A stretch of 64,000 bases of DNA from Mya arenaria (lineage: Eukaryota > Mollusca > Bivalvia > Myida > Myidae), in NCBI RefSeq assembly GCF_026914265.1, contig NC_069124.1:10743723-10807722 (forward strand), given 5' to 3'. Shown here in pieces: positions 35,710 through 46,848 of the stretch. Both the position numbers and the translations under genes were made by a program. Numbering within the stretch: the first letter of the stretch is position 1; each line of letters begins with the position of its first letter. A model generated the notes under the pieces. It saw nothing but the letters and a program-made list of their open reading frames with translations. It searched no databases and was not told the origin of the DNA.

Positions 35710-36050
35710 AGCTGCACTCTCACAGATTAAACCTTTTGACACCTTTTTTATTTTGTGTCTTGGAAAAAAACAATGTTTTGCGAAAACCCATGGAAATCAG
35801 TTATGTAAAACTGCTGACAAAAAAGCAGATCGAAGATTGTTATATTTAAGTTCAAAAATTGATGTTTTATGCATTTTTAACGTTTTAAACCATAAGCATT
35901 AATTTTCGTACGAAAATATGAAAATCTACGATCTGATTTTTGGTCAGCAATCTTATATCATTGGTTTGCAGATATTTACGCAAAATTTGCTCTTTCCAAG
36001 ACAAAAAAATAAAAAAGTTGTAAAAATGGTTTATCTGTGAGAGTGCAGCT
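35710..36050. mobile_element. 341-bp MITE, family 3, copy 2
   Basis: Ends are AGCTGCACTCTCACAGATT and the complement ending GAGAGTGCAGCT. Similar to 27,484-27,832 along its length. The corresponding interval of the second duplicated unit (about 42,960-43,020) lacks it, so it probably entered unit 1 after the duplication. Confidence 0.82.
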
Positions 36051-36424
36051 TTAAGGTACTGCTAAAGTTCGGTAACGTTAGGTACCTTTTTTGGTTTGCA
36101 TCTTTATTGCATCGCAGCGCATACACTGCAAGCTTGGAACCAATCCGCAAAAGTTGGACGCAAACGCCTCATATAGTTATCCTTAACTGAACAGTATATT
36201 TGTCGAGGTCTAGCTTCGAGCCAGGTGATAACTGTTAATAGTTTTAAATCTTTTTATTTCAATTTAACTTACGTTTCTATATATGTATGAAATAAAGATA
36301 AAATATTTAATTTATATACATGTATTTGATGAACGAAATAATGTTTGCAGATTGTGCCCGATTATTTATCTGTTTATGTAATATTTCGAGGGTGAAAGCC
36401 AAACGGTTCTAGTTGCGATTTTGT

Positions 36425-38405
36425 TTGATGGCACAATTCGTTTCCAACCCTCGACTTGAAGCCACAAATCGTTTCCAACCCTCGTCTTGAAGTCACAATT
36501 CGTTTCTATCTCTCGACTTGAAGCCAAAAATCGTTTCTAACTTTTGACTTAAGTCACAATTCGATTCTATCAATCAACTTCAAGTCACAATTCGTTTCCA
36601 ACGCCCGACTTGAAGTCACAATTCGTCTCTATCCCTCAACTTCAAGTCACAATTCGTTTCTAACCCTCAACTTGAAGTCACAATTCGATTCTATCCCTCG
36701 ACTTGAAGTTACAATTCGTTTTTATCTTTTGACTTGAAGTCATAATTAGATTATATCCCTCAACTTGAAGTCACAATTCGTTTCTAACCCTCAACTTGAA
36801 GCCACAATTCGTTTCCAACCCTCGACTTGAAGTCACAATTCGTTTCCAACCCTCGACTTGAAGTCACAATTTGTTTCCAACCCTCGACTTGAAGCCACAA
36901 TTCGTTTCTATTCCTCAACTTGAAGTCACAATTTGTTCCCACCCCTTCCTTGAAGTCACAATTCGTTTCCAACCCTCGACTTGAAGCCACAATTTGTTTC
37001 CAACCCTCGACTTGAAGACACAATTCGTTTCCAACCCTCGACATGAAGTCACAATTCTTTTTCAACCCTCGACTTGAAGTCACAATTCATTTCGAACTCA
37101 CGTCCTGAAGACACAATTCGTTTCCAACCCTCGAGTTGAAGTCAAAATTCGTTTCCAACCCTCGACTTGAAGTCACAATTCGTTTCCAACCCTCGACTTG
37201 AAGTCACAATTCGTTTCCAACCCTCGACTTGAAGTCACAATTCGATTCGAACTCTCGTCCTGAAGTCACAATTCGTTTCCAAGCCTCGACTTGAAGTCAC
37301 AATTCGTTTCCAACCCTCGACTTGAAGCCACAATTCGTATCCAACTCTCGTCTTGAAGTCACAATTCGTTTCCAACCCTCGACTTGAAGTCACATTTCGT
37401 TTCGAACTCTCGTTCTGAAGTCACAATTCGTTTCCAAGCCTCGCCTTGAAGTCACAATTCGTTTCCAACCCTCGACTTGTAGTCACAATTCGTATCAAAC
37501 TCTCGTCTTGAAGTCACAATTCGTTTCCAACCCTCGACTTGAAGTCACAATTCGTTTCCAACCATCGACTTGAAGTCACAATTCGTTTCTATCCCTCGAC
37601 TTGAAGTCATAATTCGTTTCCAACCCTAGACTTGAAGTCACAACTCGTTTCTAACCCTCGACTTGAAGTCACAATTCGTTTCTAACCCTCGACTTGAAGT
37701 CACAATTCGTTTCTATCCCTCGACTTGATGTCACAATTCGTTTCCAACCATCGACTTGAAGCCACAACTCGTTTCTATCCCTCGACTTGAAGTCACAATT
37801 CGTTTCCAAGCCTCGTCTTGAAGTCACAATTCGTTTCCAAGCCTCGACTTGAAAACACAATTCGTTTCTAACCCTCGACTTAAAGTCACAACTCGTTTCT
37901 ATCCCTCGACTTGAAGCCACAATTCGTTTCCAATCCTCGTCTTGAAGCCACAACTCGTTTCTATCCCTCGACGTGAAGCCACATTTCGTTTCCAATCCTC
38001 GTCCTGTAGTCATAATTCGTTTCCAGCCCTCGACTTGAAGTCAAAATTCGTTTCCAATGCTCGACTTGAAGCCACATTTCGTTTCCAATCCTCGTCCTGT
38101 AGTCACAATTCGTTTCCAACCCTCGAATTGAAGCCGCAATTCGTTTCCAACCCTCGACTTGAAGTCACAATTCGTTTCCAATCCTCGTCTTGAAGCCACA
38201 TTTCGTTTCCAATCCTCGTCCTGTAGTCACAATTCGTTTCCAACCCTCGGCTTAAATCCACATTTCGTTTCCAATCCTCGTCCTGTAGTCACAATTCGTT
38301 TCCAACCCTCGACTTCAAGACTCAGTTCGTTTCCAACCCTCGAATAGAAGTCACAATTCGTTTTCAACCCTCGACTTGAATCCACAATTCGTTTCAATCC
38401 CTCAA
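36425..38405. repeat. 31-bp minisatellite, about 64 units
   Basis: Consensus unit CACAATTCGTTTCCAACCCT, then CGACTTGAAGT. Variants (CGTCTTGAAG, TCTATCCCTC, CGTCCTGTAG) are clustered, as in arrays grown by unequal exchange. Unit length 31 keeps both strands open over about 100 codons in places (for example 36,784-37,083 and 37,669-38,013 minus), which I reject as genes. The second IL-17-like unit has only about four units of it (43,178-43,305). Confidence 0.96.
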
Positions 38406-38409
38406 TTTG

Positions 38410-38824
38410 TTTAAATTCATCAGTGTTAAAAGTTTGCAGTTTTCAATACTTACATGTACATTCAAAACACAAGGGAAATTTACTTGGTCAGCTTTTGACC
38501 CCTGAAACACTTCCAACCCCAGGGATTTATCTGCTCCAGGGATCGGATCTAGACAACAGAATTGCTGTTTACATCGATCCCTTAGGTGTTTCCGCCTCCC
38601 CCGTAAAATAAACTTGTCTATATCTGCCGAATAACTTCTTTATTAAGCTGCTTTATTTTAAGACCAATTCTTAAACTCGTCCACTTTTTTTCTGCTTTAC
38701 AAAAATAAACTTCTTAATACAAGCTTCTTCGAGCAAATGAATATCGTATAATAACAATATGTGGCTGACATTGAAGAGTTCAAATTATCGTTAACTAACC
38801 AATAAAGTTATTTGTTTCAATATA

Positions 38825-38884
<60 letters not shown>

Positions 38885-39590
38885 GTAATTTTAACCCGAA
38901 GAGCGATCGTACGATACAGTAACGTTGATGAGATTGGTAGTATAAAGTTATTTGCATGCGAATAAGGAAGTCAAATCGTATGGTACATTTTGCATCATCA
39001 AACATGCAAAAAAAATGCAAAGGGTTGATGTTTCTTTTTCAAAAGTCCTGAAACTAAGTACAATTAAACAAACGTGCTTTCATTAACTGTTTATCTCCAG
39101 TTTTCCAGAAAGGTCCTGTTTGTTTTTCCAAGTGTCTTGAGTGCTAAAAGGAACTCCTATTTTAATAAATGATGTAAAAGATGACGATAAACTACTTAAA
39201 GGCATGCCAGTTCATTTGCTTATGCGGCGGAAATGTATGAAGTATTAAAACCAAGAATCAAGGTAGTTCCATGGCTCTTGCTTTAAAACTTGAGATACTT
39301 AAACACAAAATTGCATACTCAATATGCCATATTTTTGATAAAGTCTAAATAGTCTAAAAGCTTTGTTTACCGCAGCCGTTTTGAACTTTCAACCCTATTG
39401 CGACTTTAACTATTTATTAATCAGACAACATTCAGACATGACTAACGGATGTAATAATGAGACATATTAAGCAACAGTGAGCTATATAAATCATGGTATC
39501 AATCTTTAAACCCGTTGTCCTTAAGAATAAAAAGGGAAACGGATACAATTCAATTTGATATCAATTGATACATCCGACGTAAGTCCGGCC
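38410..39590. other. Upstream region of IL-17-like gene 1, duplicated at 43,310-44,530
   Basis: The interval is alignable by eye with 43,310-44,530 (CAACCCCAG...GGATCGGAT, AAGGCATGC..GTTCATTTGCTTATGCGG, CAATCTTTAAACCCGTT), in the same order. An (ATT)n run at 38,827-38,883 is specific to this copy. Frames inside (38,423-38,611 here, 43,403-43,759 there) do not agree with each other, so they are unlikely to be genes. Confidence 0.7.
38827..38883. repeat. (ATT)n microsatellite
   Basis: About 19 triplets, absent from the equivalent place near 43,830 in the second duplicated unit. Confidence 0.97.
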
Positions 39591-39591
39591 C

Positions 39592-39600
39592 TATATAAAT
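39592..39600 (+). promoter_or_regulatory. TATA box of IL-17-like gene 1
   Basis: TATATAAAT stands 64 bases before the ATG in CCCTATATAAATATCCGGCT, about 30 bases before a conserved ACACAGTGGCCAGTTATCAG that could hold the start site. The second gene has the same flanks, but with a 12-bp (GTAT/GTGT) insertion inside the box. Confidence 0.6.
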
Positions 39601-39663
39601 ATCCGGCTCAATAATATAATAAAACACAGTGGCCAGTTATCAGTGTAGCAGCCATTAGCCACC

Positions 39664-40175
39664 ATGTCGTTAGTGTCAGTCACCCTACTGGTAGTGCTCG
39701 TTACAATAAGTGCCCATGTGCACGATTCGTTGCCAGATCGGGAATGTCCAGGGGTGCCGGAGAAGTTTGCGCACATTCAAGAGCAATATGAGAAGACCAT
39801 CGCAAATGTTGATGACAACAGGTAAGAGTTAAATTACGATCTGATGTGGCGAATAGTAGAGTTATACCTCGTTCTCAATGTTGCAGGCCGGTATTCATCG
39901 GCCATGATGTCAGCGTCACCTGTCCAAGTCCTTCGTCCGCAGCCGCATTTTTAAACGGAATTTTTCACAAAACATATACAGAAAAATCATTTAAAGTAGA
40001 AATAATACCTCATAATGATGATAAAGTAATTTTATATTTCATTTTTTGTCCACATTTACAGATGCAAATGTCTGATATGCAATCATAAAATGAGGTTTAT
40101 TAAAAAAAGAGTTTCCATGTAGGAAAACGTTCAAGCAATTGAGATTACAGATTGGAGGCACGAGCGGACGCAAAC

Positions 40176-40208
<33 letters not shown>

Positions 40209-40463
40209 CCCCTACATTATTTTGGTAGTGGGTATAGAGGTGTTATCGTATGCTTCGTACAACTTGAACACGGCTATTAAGTGCATACAAACATCTTAGT
40301 ACTAAGTATGTACAAAAAAAAATATTATATACGATGTGGTCTATATTTGTCGTTCTTATTGCAGTTTTGCTTTCCTTGTAATGATTCTGTTAATATATCT
40401 GTTAATCGATGATGATGATGATGATGATGGTGATGACGATGGTGTCGATAAGGATGATGATGG

Positions 40464-40506
<43 letters not shown>

Positions 40507-41093
40507 ATTTTCAGCAATGCGCTATGTCCCTGGGAAACTGCGTACAACACTGACTACTACCGCGTCCCCTGCAGAATACAATATGCAGTGTGCGTAACTC
40601 GGCACACCTGCAACTTTACATTCGAGAATCCAGTGCGTCCGGGGATCATCAACCGCTTACGGGCTGAGACTAAGTGTACAGAAGTATACAGAAGTATGTA
40701 AAGTTACCTAATTTTATCTCAAAGTCATAATTGGGTTTAAATCAAATGCGATGTATGCTCTCGCTTTGACAAGGTGTTGCTGCCTGCTGGTGTCGTACTC
40801 ATATTTATACATTGTAACTCATTTGTACAAATTATAAGAAACACATTGGAAGGAATTAAAAAAAAATAATGTATTAAATGGTGTTTGATTTTCAAACTTT
40901 CTGGTGTTTATTTTTCAAAAATGGATGTACTTGATTTTCAGGCTTCCGGGTGGTATATCACTATGACGACTTTTTCCCATGGGAGACGACAGAGGATTTC
41001 GCAGTAGCCTGTATCTGCGAAAAAAGATGGTATAGAGGTCTAATAAATATATATGAACTATTCCATGCCTACATAGAGCATAGCATAGTCTGA
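39664..41093 (+). CDS. IL-17-like secreted cytokine, gene 1 (3-4 exons)
   Basis: Exons are 39,664-39,821, 40,515-40,693 and 40,942 onward, with phases 2 and 1 matching and GT-AG introns. The signal peptide is about residues 1-18 (MSLVSVTLLVVLVTISAH). The mature part has ALCPWETAYNTDYYRVPCRI, then AVC, HTCNFT (an N-glycosylation site), KCTEVYRS, and near the end FAVACICEKRW. The CPW start, the R-P-x-I-x-A-x-C block and the closing V-x-C-x-C are the IL-17 family cystine-knot pattern. Reading through exon 3 gives 162 aa to a TGA at 41,091. Alternatively a donor at 41,030 joins an acceptor at 42,260, conserved in both copies, making TGA at the junction and 141 aa ending CICEKR. Mollusc IL-17s act in innate immunity and are often multigene. 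Exact orthology is not claimed. Confidence 0.8.
40180..40207. repeat. (GA)n microsatellite
   Basis: About 14 GA units in intron 1 of IL-17-like gene 1, absent from the second copy. Confidence 0.9.
40407..40505. repeat. (GAT)n abutting the exon 2 splice acceptor
   Basis: About 100 bp of GAT/GGT triplets run to within 10 bases of the acceptor (GATATTTTCAG) of IL-17-like exon 2. The second copy has the same at 45,555-45,692. Because the run continues in frame into the exon, it yields a false polyD-fused open frame. Confidence 0.93.
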
Positions 41094-41099
41094 AATATA

Positions 41100-41890
41100 A
41101 ATGAGCAAATAACTATAATCGATATATCTAAAATAGTCCATGTCTGGGTAACGAACAGGGCGCTTATCAATATCAGAAAAAAATCCACGTATGCATCTTA
41201 TCAATATCTGAAAAAGTCCGCGTATGCTCGGAGATCAGAAGGCACGATTCCCAATGTGTTACTCCTTACGTATATCGATATTCAAATGCAATTGATTTGC
41301 CGTGCATTTTTGACTTATTAAAAAGACAATATGTCAAGTTGATTACCGCCTGTGCATTTGACCGGGTTAGATTAGATATATCATAATGATATGATTTTAT
41401 TTCCAAACATTCGTCATGTAATTTAGAACATGCGGATCCAAATACAGGTATATAATATCAAATCAAATCAATTATGTAGCAAATTAGTATCGTCCCAATG
41501 TTAAGACGTTGAAAAAAAAAGCCTGGAACACCTTAGCTTTAGAGGTATAATCAATGTTTCTTGCATCCCGAATAGGCATTTTCGGTGAATTTGACGTGCC
41601 GGAAATTTTAATCCGGTACACCCATTCCTGTTTAGTCACGTTGCTAACGCGGTGCGTCTGATTTATTTTACAAGTGCAATAGAACTCGGTCGAATATATA
41701 TTTCGACAAGGAAAGTATTCAGAAAATGAATGTCAATCGTTTTTTAAAAAAAAACGTGGTTTGAGATGAAACATTTGACGCTTGCATTATACTAAATTAG
41801 TACGTGTAATGACGTCAGGTAAATTATACAAAAAGATAAACGTCATTTGTACACAAATTTATAAATAAGGGCATGCAAGAAAAAAGAACA
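41100..41890. other. Region 3' of IL-17-like exon 3, no further gene seen
   Basis: Either an intron, if the fourth exon is real, or intergenic. About 550 bp of it, near 41,160-41,720, has no counterpart in the second unit. Confidence 0.45.
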
Positions 41891-41892
41891 TT

Positions 41893-41999
41893 CATGCGTT
41901 TCCTGTCTGGATAATATATTGCGAGCCTCGGGCACGCTGCATTACTGCAAAATTGACAAGCCTCGTTTCAGGCTTACGCAAGTGCCCTTGAAACGCATG
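41893..41999. mobile_element. Hairpin element, copy 1
   Basis: Outer stem CATGCGTTTC / GAAACGCATG. Within it lie GGGCAC...GTGCCC and an inner CTGCAAA...TTTCAG stem around the loop word GACAAGCCTCGTT. The same architecture recurs at 46,333-46,466 and in the centre of the foldback element (23,571-23,702). Confidence 0.65.
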
Positions 42000-42260
42000 A
42001 TATATATTATCCGATACACACTCCCCGCATCAGATTTTGCGTTGACAATGTATCAGCCAGCTCACTTCGCCAATTCTTACTCACTTATAATTTACTTTAT
42101 GTCATCTAACTTTTACTTAATATGTAATAAAATCATTTAACGATTTACCTTCAATTCAACGATTATCCAACAAGTGCTTGTATTTATTCAGACAGCAAAC
42201 CCCTTTAACGTTATTAAATATACCATGCTTACAACTTATATAATGTTGCTCTTTTTTCAG

Positions 42261-42440
42261 ATCATGCAGATAAATACAGAACAGACCACTGAAAGTGCTG
42301 ATACATGTTCATCAATAAATAACATTTGTTTTAATATTTTTGTTGCATTTTAGTATTTTGACATGTTCATCAATAAATAGCAAACTTTATATACTTTTGT
42401 TGCATTTAAGTATCTTGACATGTTCATCAATAAATAACAA
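42261..42440 (+). other. Possible last exon and 3' UTR with triplicated polyA-signal unit
   Basis: A conserved acceptor (TTTTTTCAG|ATCATGCAGATAAATACAG) is followed by three tandem units of about 60 bp, each with GACATGTTCATCAATAAATA and TTTTGTTGCATTT. Each unit carries an AATAAA. The second IL-17-like copy has the same acceptor at 46,835 and one-and-a-half diverged units at 47,334-47,450, split from the exon by a MITE. Confidence 0.5.
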
Positions 42441-42444
42441 ACTA

Positions 42445-42925
42445 GTCTAAGTTCGTGTGGCCATCTACCCTGGGTTATTGTGGCCATCTAGTGTAGGTTC
42501 GTGTGGCCATCTACTCTGGGTTATTGTGGCCATCTAGTGTAGGTTCGTGTGGCCATCTACTCTGGGTAATGTGGTCATCTAGGGTCGGTTCGTGTGGCCA
42601 TCTACTCTGGGTTATTGTGGCCATCTAGTGTAGGTTCGTGTGGCCATCTAGTCTGGGTTATTGTGGCCATCTAGTGTAGGATCGTGTGGCCATCTACTCT
42701 GGGTTATTGTGGCCATCTAGTGTAGGTTCGTGTGGCCATCTACTCTGGGTTATTGTGGCCATCTAGTCTTGATTCATGTGGCCAGATAGTCTTGGTTAGT
42801 TTGATTATCTCGTCCAGGGTTCTTATAGGCATCTAGTTTAGTCTAGGATCGTGTGTTCACATAGGCTAGGTAATTGTGGCCATCTTATCTCGGTTTTGTG
42901 GCCATCTATCTATCATGTCAGCAAA
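42445..42925. repeat. 23/46-bp minisatellite, second duplicated unit, about 20 units
   Basis: Dimers of GTGTGGCCATCTACTCTGGG and TTATTGTGGCCATCTAGTGT type are highly uniform in the first 330 bp, then decay. Homologous to 34,290-35,575 but shorter and with its own shared variants (TCTGGG, GTGTAGG), so each array homogenised separately. Confidence 0.92.
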
Positions 42926-43177
42926 CATGTGTTTGATATATTAATATTTGTTACTCAAGTATAATTTAATTTTTTGTAGCACTGCGATATAATTTCAGGG
43001 TCTCGATAGCTTGAAGTATTTAAGTAAACTTAAAATAAAAATATTTAATTTATGTTTTTGATTCACGAAATACGAAATAATGTCTGAAGTATGTGCCCGA
43101 TTATTTATATATTTCATGTATCTATTTAGTCATATATCGAAGATGAAAGCCAAACGGTTCTAGTTGCGACTTTATTT

Positions 43178-43305
43178 GATGCCACAATTCATATCTATCA
43201 TTCGACTTGAAGTCACAATTCGTTTCTATCCCTCAACTAGAAGCCACAAATCGTATCAAATCTTCGTCTTGAAGTCACATTTTGTTTTGACCCCTCGATT
43301 TATTA
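43178..43305. repeat. 31-bp minisatellite remnant, about 4 units
   Basis: Units such as CGACTTGAAGTCACAATTCG plus TTTCTATCCCT match the large array at 36,425-38,405. They are flanked on both sides by sequence that also flanks that array (AGCCAAACGGTTCTAGTTGC before, CATCAGTGTTAAAAG after). Confidence 0.88.
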
Positions 43306-44615
43306 AACTCATCAGTGTTAAAAGCGACCTTTTTCATATTAAATGTACATTCAAAACGTGTTGTAAAGTTGTTTCAATGCCACCATATAGGTCCTAAACT
43401 GTGTGTCCCATGTATCTTTGATGCACGAAATACGACATAATGCGTGCAGGAAGTGCATAATTCTGATTTTACCATTCGTCAGACATGAAATGTTCGATAC
43501 AGATAATTATGGCATGTTGCCGATAGCATATGTCAACACCAGACCCTACCGGGGCGGTACAGCGGGCAGTATTGTGACAGGCCCTATGAGATCGCCAAAC
43601 GCGAAAAATGCTTGGTCAAATTTTGATTACTGGAACACCTCCAACCCCAGTATTATGGACAAATTTACGTTCTCTGGTGATCGGATTTATATCATGTTTA
43701 CATATATCCCCTGTGTGTTCCCCCTCCACCGGAAAATATTACTGTCTATAACTTTCTAATAACTTGCTTCCTTATTAAGTTAATTTTGTTTTATTTAAAG
43801 ACCAATTCTTTTACTCGTCAACTTGTCCATATATATATAACTACTAAGTGCTATCGATTTGAAAAGCGATCGTACGATAATAGATTGATAAGATGGGTAT
43901 TATAAAAAATATATGCCAGCGAATAAGGAAGTCATATCGTAGGATACATTTTTCATCAAACATGTAAAACAAATGCAAAAGATTGATGTTCCTTTTTAAA
44001 AATAATCCTTATACTATACTTGAACAATCGTACTTTCATTAAATTTTTATCTCCAGTTTTCAGAAATGTCCTGTTTTTCCAATTATCTTAAGTGTTTTGA
44101 TGGTGTAACAGATGGCTATGAACTACGTTAGACTCATTTAAAACATTCAATTAAAGGCATGCAAGGTCATTTGCTTATGCGGCCGAAACGTTTGAAGTAT
44201 CACAAAAAAATAAGATTCAAAGTTAAGTTCCATGGCTCTTGCTTTAATACTTTTTGAGATACTTTAACACAAAATTGGGCATACTCCATATGCCATATTT
44301 TTGATAACGTCTAAATAGAGAAAACACTTTGTTTACCGCAATTGTGTTTTAACTTCCATGCAACCCTTTTGGGACTTTAACTTTTAATCAGTAAACATTC
44401 AGACACGACTTACGGATGCAATAATCAGCCATATTAAGCATGGTGTCAATCTTTAAACCCGTTAAGAATAAAAAAGGAAACGGATACATTCAATTAAATA
44501 TCAATCGATATATCCGACGTTAGTCAGGCCCTATATGTATGTGTGTATATATATCCGGCTCCATAATATAATAAAACACAGTGGCCAGTTATCAGTGTAG
44601 CTACCATTAGCCACC

Positions 44616-45596
44616 ATGTCTTTAGTGTCGCTTACCATACTGGTAGTGCTCGTTACAATAAGTGCTCATGTGCACGATTCGTGGCCAGATCGGGAATGCC
44701 CGGGGGTGCCGGAGAAGTTTGCGCACATTCAAGAGCAATATGAGAAGACCATCGCAAATGTTGATGGCAACAGGTAAGAGTTAAATTACGATCTGATGTA
44801 TTTAGTATAGTTATACCTCGTTCTCAATGTGGCAGGCCGGTTTTCACCGGCCATGCTGTCAGCATCGGCTGTCCGCACCGTCGTTCGCATTTAAAAACTT
44901 TGTCCGCAAAAAATATACAAAAAAAATGCATTTTTTAGAAGAACATCTCATAAAAATGATTAAGTAACTTTTATAGTTTTTGTGTGTTTTTGTTTCCACA
45001 TTTACAGATGCAAAAGTCTGATATGCAATCATAAACTGGGGTTTAATAAAAAAATAGTGTCCATGTAGGAAAACGTTCAAGCAATTGTGTCATATAAAAA
45101 AAAATGTGTCGCCAAAATTGCAGTTCAGCGTCGTATCCACTGAGTCACGGCGAAGTTCTCTAAATGGATGACATATTTAAGCTATAGACCTACCTTGGTA
45201 ATATCACGTGATAACACCGACTAGCCGATCACGCATAAGGAATGAATTTTACCTGGTAGACATACCCAGTAATCTTTTTTTAATGGAAAAATACGAAATA
45301 ACTGCTAAACGTAAATAAATTGTAAACTATTTGGTACTTCAGTTAGTAAGTTTCAATGCATTGTACACATCGAAGCCAAGTTTATGTCAGTTTTCGACAA
45401 TTTTCTTTTTTTTTTCATTATTTTATTCGGAGTACAGCCCCTTTAAGTTCATACAAACATCTAACTTCTAAGTATGTACAAACAAATATTATATAAGATG
45501 TATTTATCGTTCTTATATTCATTGTAATGATTCTGTTAATAGATCTGTACATCGATGATGATGATGATAATGATGATGATGATGATGATGGTGGTT

Positions 45597-45658
<62 letters not shown>

Positions 45659-46105
45659 AATATCGATGATGATGCTGATGATGATGATGATATTTTCAGC
45701 AATGCGCTATGTCCCTGGGAAACTGCCTACAACACACGATTCGACCGCGTTCCCTGCAGGATACAATATGCAGAATGCAAAACTCTGCACGCATGCAATT
45801 TTAGAAGCAGGAATCCAAATGATTCACAAATCATCAATCGCTTACGGGCTGACTAAGTGTATAGAACTATACAGAAGTATGTAAAGTTACTTAATTTTAT
45901 CTCAAAGTCATAGTTGGATTTAAATCAAATTTGATGTATGTTTTATTCTAGCTCATAGTGCTATGGTGTTTGATTTTCAAACTTTCTGGTGTTTATTTTT
46001 CAAAAATTTATGTGATTGATTTTCAGACTTCCAGGTGGTATATCGCGAGGACGATGACGTTGAGACAGAGGAGTTCGCAGTAGCCTGTATCTGCGAAAAA
46101 CGATG
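44616..46105 (+). pseudogene. IL-17-like gene 2, frameshifted copy
   Basis: Exons corresponding to gene 1 are 44,616-44,773, 45,700-45,876 and 46,027-46,105 (or to a stop at 46,193). Splice sites and the signal peptide (MSLVSLTILVVLVTISAH) are kept. Exon 2 encodes ALCPWETAYNTRFDRVPCRI and the following Cys residues. It is 177 instead of 179 bp: two bases are missing near 45,853 (GCTGACTAAG versus GCTGAGACTAAG), so the frame meets TAA at 45,854. The product would be 104 residues, lacking the KC..VYRS strand and the closing VACICEK. Exon 3 itself remains open in its old frame, so the lesion is recent. A truncated, still secreted decoy is possible but less likely. A sequencing error at this point is another explanation. 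Confidence 0.75.
45555..45692. repeat. (GAT)n abutting the exon 2 acceptor, copy 2
   Basis: Longer than in gene 1 (about 138 versus 99 bp) and interrupted near the acceptor by TATCGATGATGATGCTG. It lies the same distance from the acceptor TATTTTCAG. Confidence 0.93.
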
Positions 46106-46332
46106 GTATAAAGGTCTAATTAATATATATGAACCATTCCATGCCTGCATAGAGCATAGCATAGTCTATAATATAAATAGAGCAAAAAAATAACTGTACA
46201 TTTGTAAATCATTTTAAAAAAACGTGATTTGAGATGAAATATTTGACGCTTTCATTGAACTAAAATTAATACGTTTAATGACGTCATTTGCACACAAATG
46301 TATAAATAAGGGTATGCAAGAAACAAGAACAT

Positions 46333-46466
46333 ACTTGCGTTCCTGTCTGGATAATATATTCCGAGCCTCCGGCACGCTGCATTGCTGCAAACTTGACAAG
46401 CCTCGTTTCAGGCTAACGCACGTGCCTTTGGCTCGGAATTATTCTTTCCGAATCAGAGACGCATGA
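46333..46466. mobile_element. Hairpin element, copy 2
   Basis: Stem words TCCGAGCCTCCGGCACG and CGTGCCTTTGGCTCGGAA enclose CTGCAAACTTGACAAGCCTC and GTTTCAG. It lies at the same relative place downstream of the IL-17-like gene as copy 1 (41,893-41,999), so it was carried by the segment duplication. The stem has diverged in matching pairs. Confidence 0.65.
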
Positions 46467-46848
46467 TAGATATTAGAATACAACCTACATTTTCAGCCAA
46501 TGAAATTGCAGATAGGCACTCATTATAAGTACAAGACTTTATCATTAAGAATTTCAACTTTCTGGGGGTATTTAAAGGTCCGTCCACTGCCACACATCCG
46601 ATACACACTCTCTGTGTCAAATATTGCGTCTACAATGTAACAGCCAGATCACTTCGCCAATTCTTAATCACTTTGAATTTACTTCATGGCATCTTACTAC
46701 TACTAAATATGTATTAAAACGAATGCTTTTATTTATTCTGACAGCAAATCCCTTTATCGTTATTATTTATCAACAGAGTTGTGCAAAGGGATATACCATG
46801 CTCACAACTAATATATTATTGCTCTTTTTATTTCAGATCACGCAGATA

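Noticed and set aside
36784-38347. Open frames of about 60-115 aa on both strands, such as SRGLETNCDFKSRVGNEL repeats
   Set aside because: A product of the 31-bp array, whose unit lacks stops in most frames. Open on both strands at once.
40336-40701. A single-exon acidic protein with a polyD tract fused to CPWETAYN
   Set aside because: The polyD part is the intronic GAT run. A clean acceptor (TTTTCAG) and phase match with exon 1 show the exon starts at 40,515. The same holds at 45,527-45,856.
43403-43759. 118-aa open frame upstream of IL-17-like gene 2
   Set aside because: The matching sequence upstream of gene 1 (38,430-38,640) is not open in the corresponding frame, so it is probably non-coding duplicated DNA.
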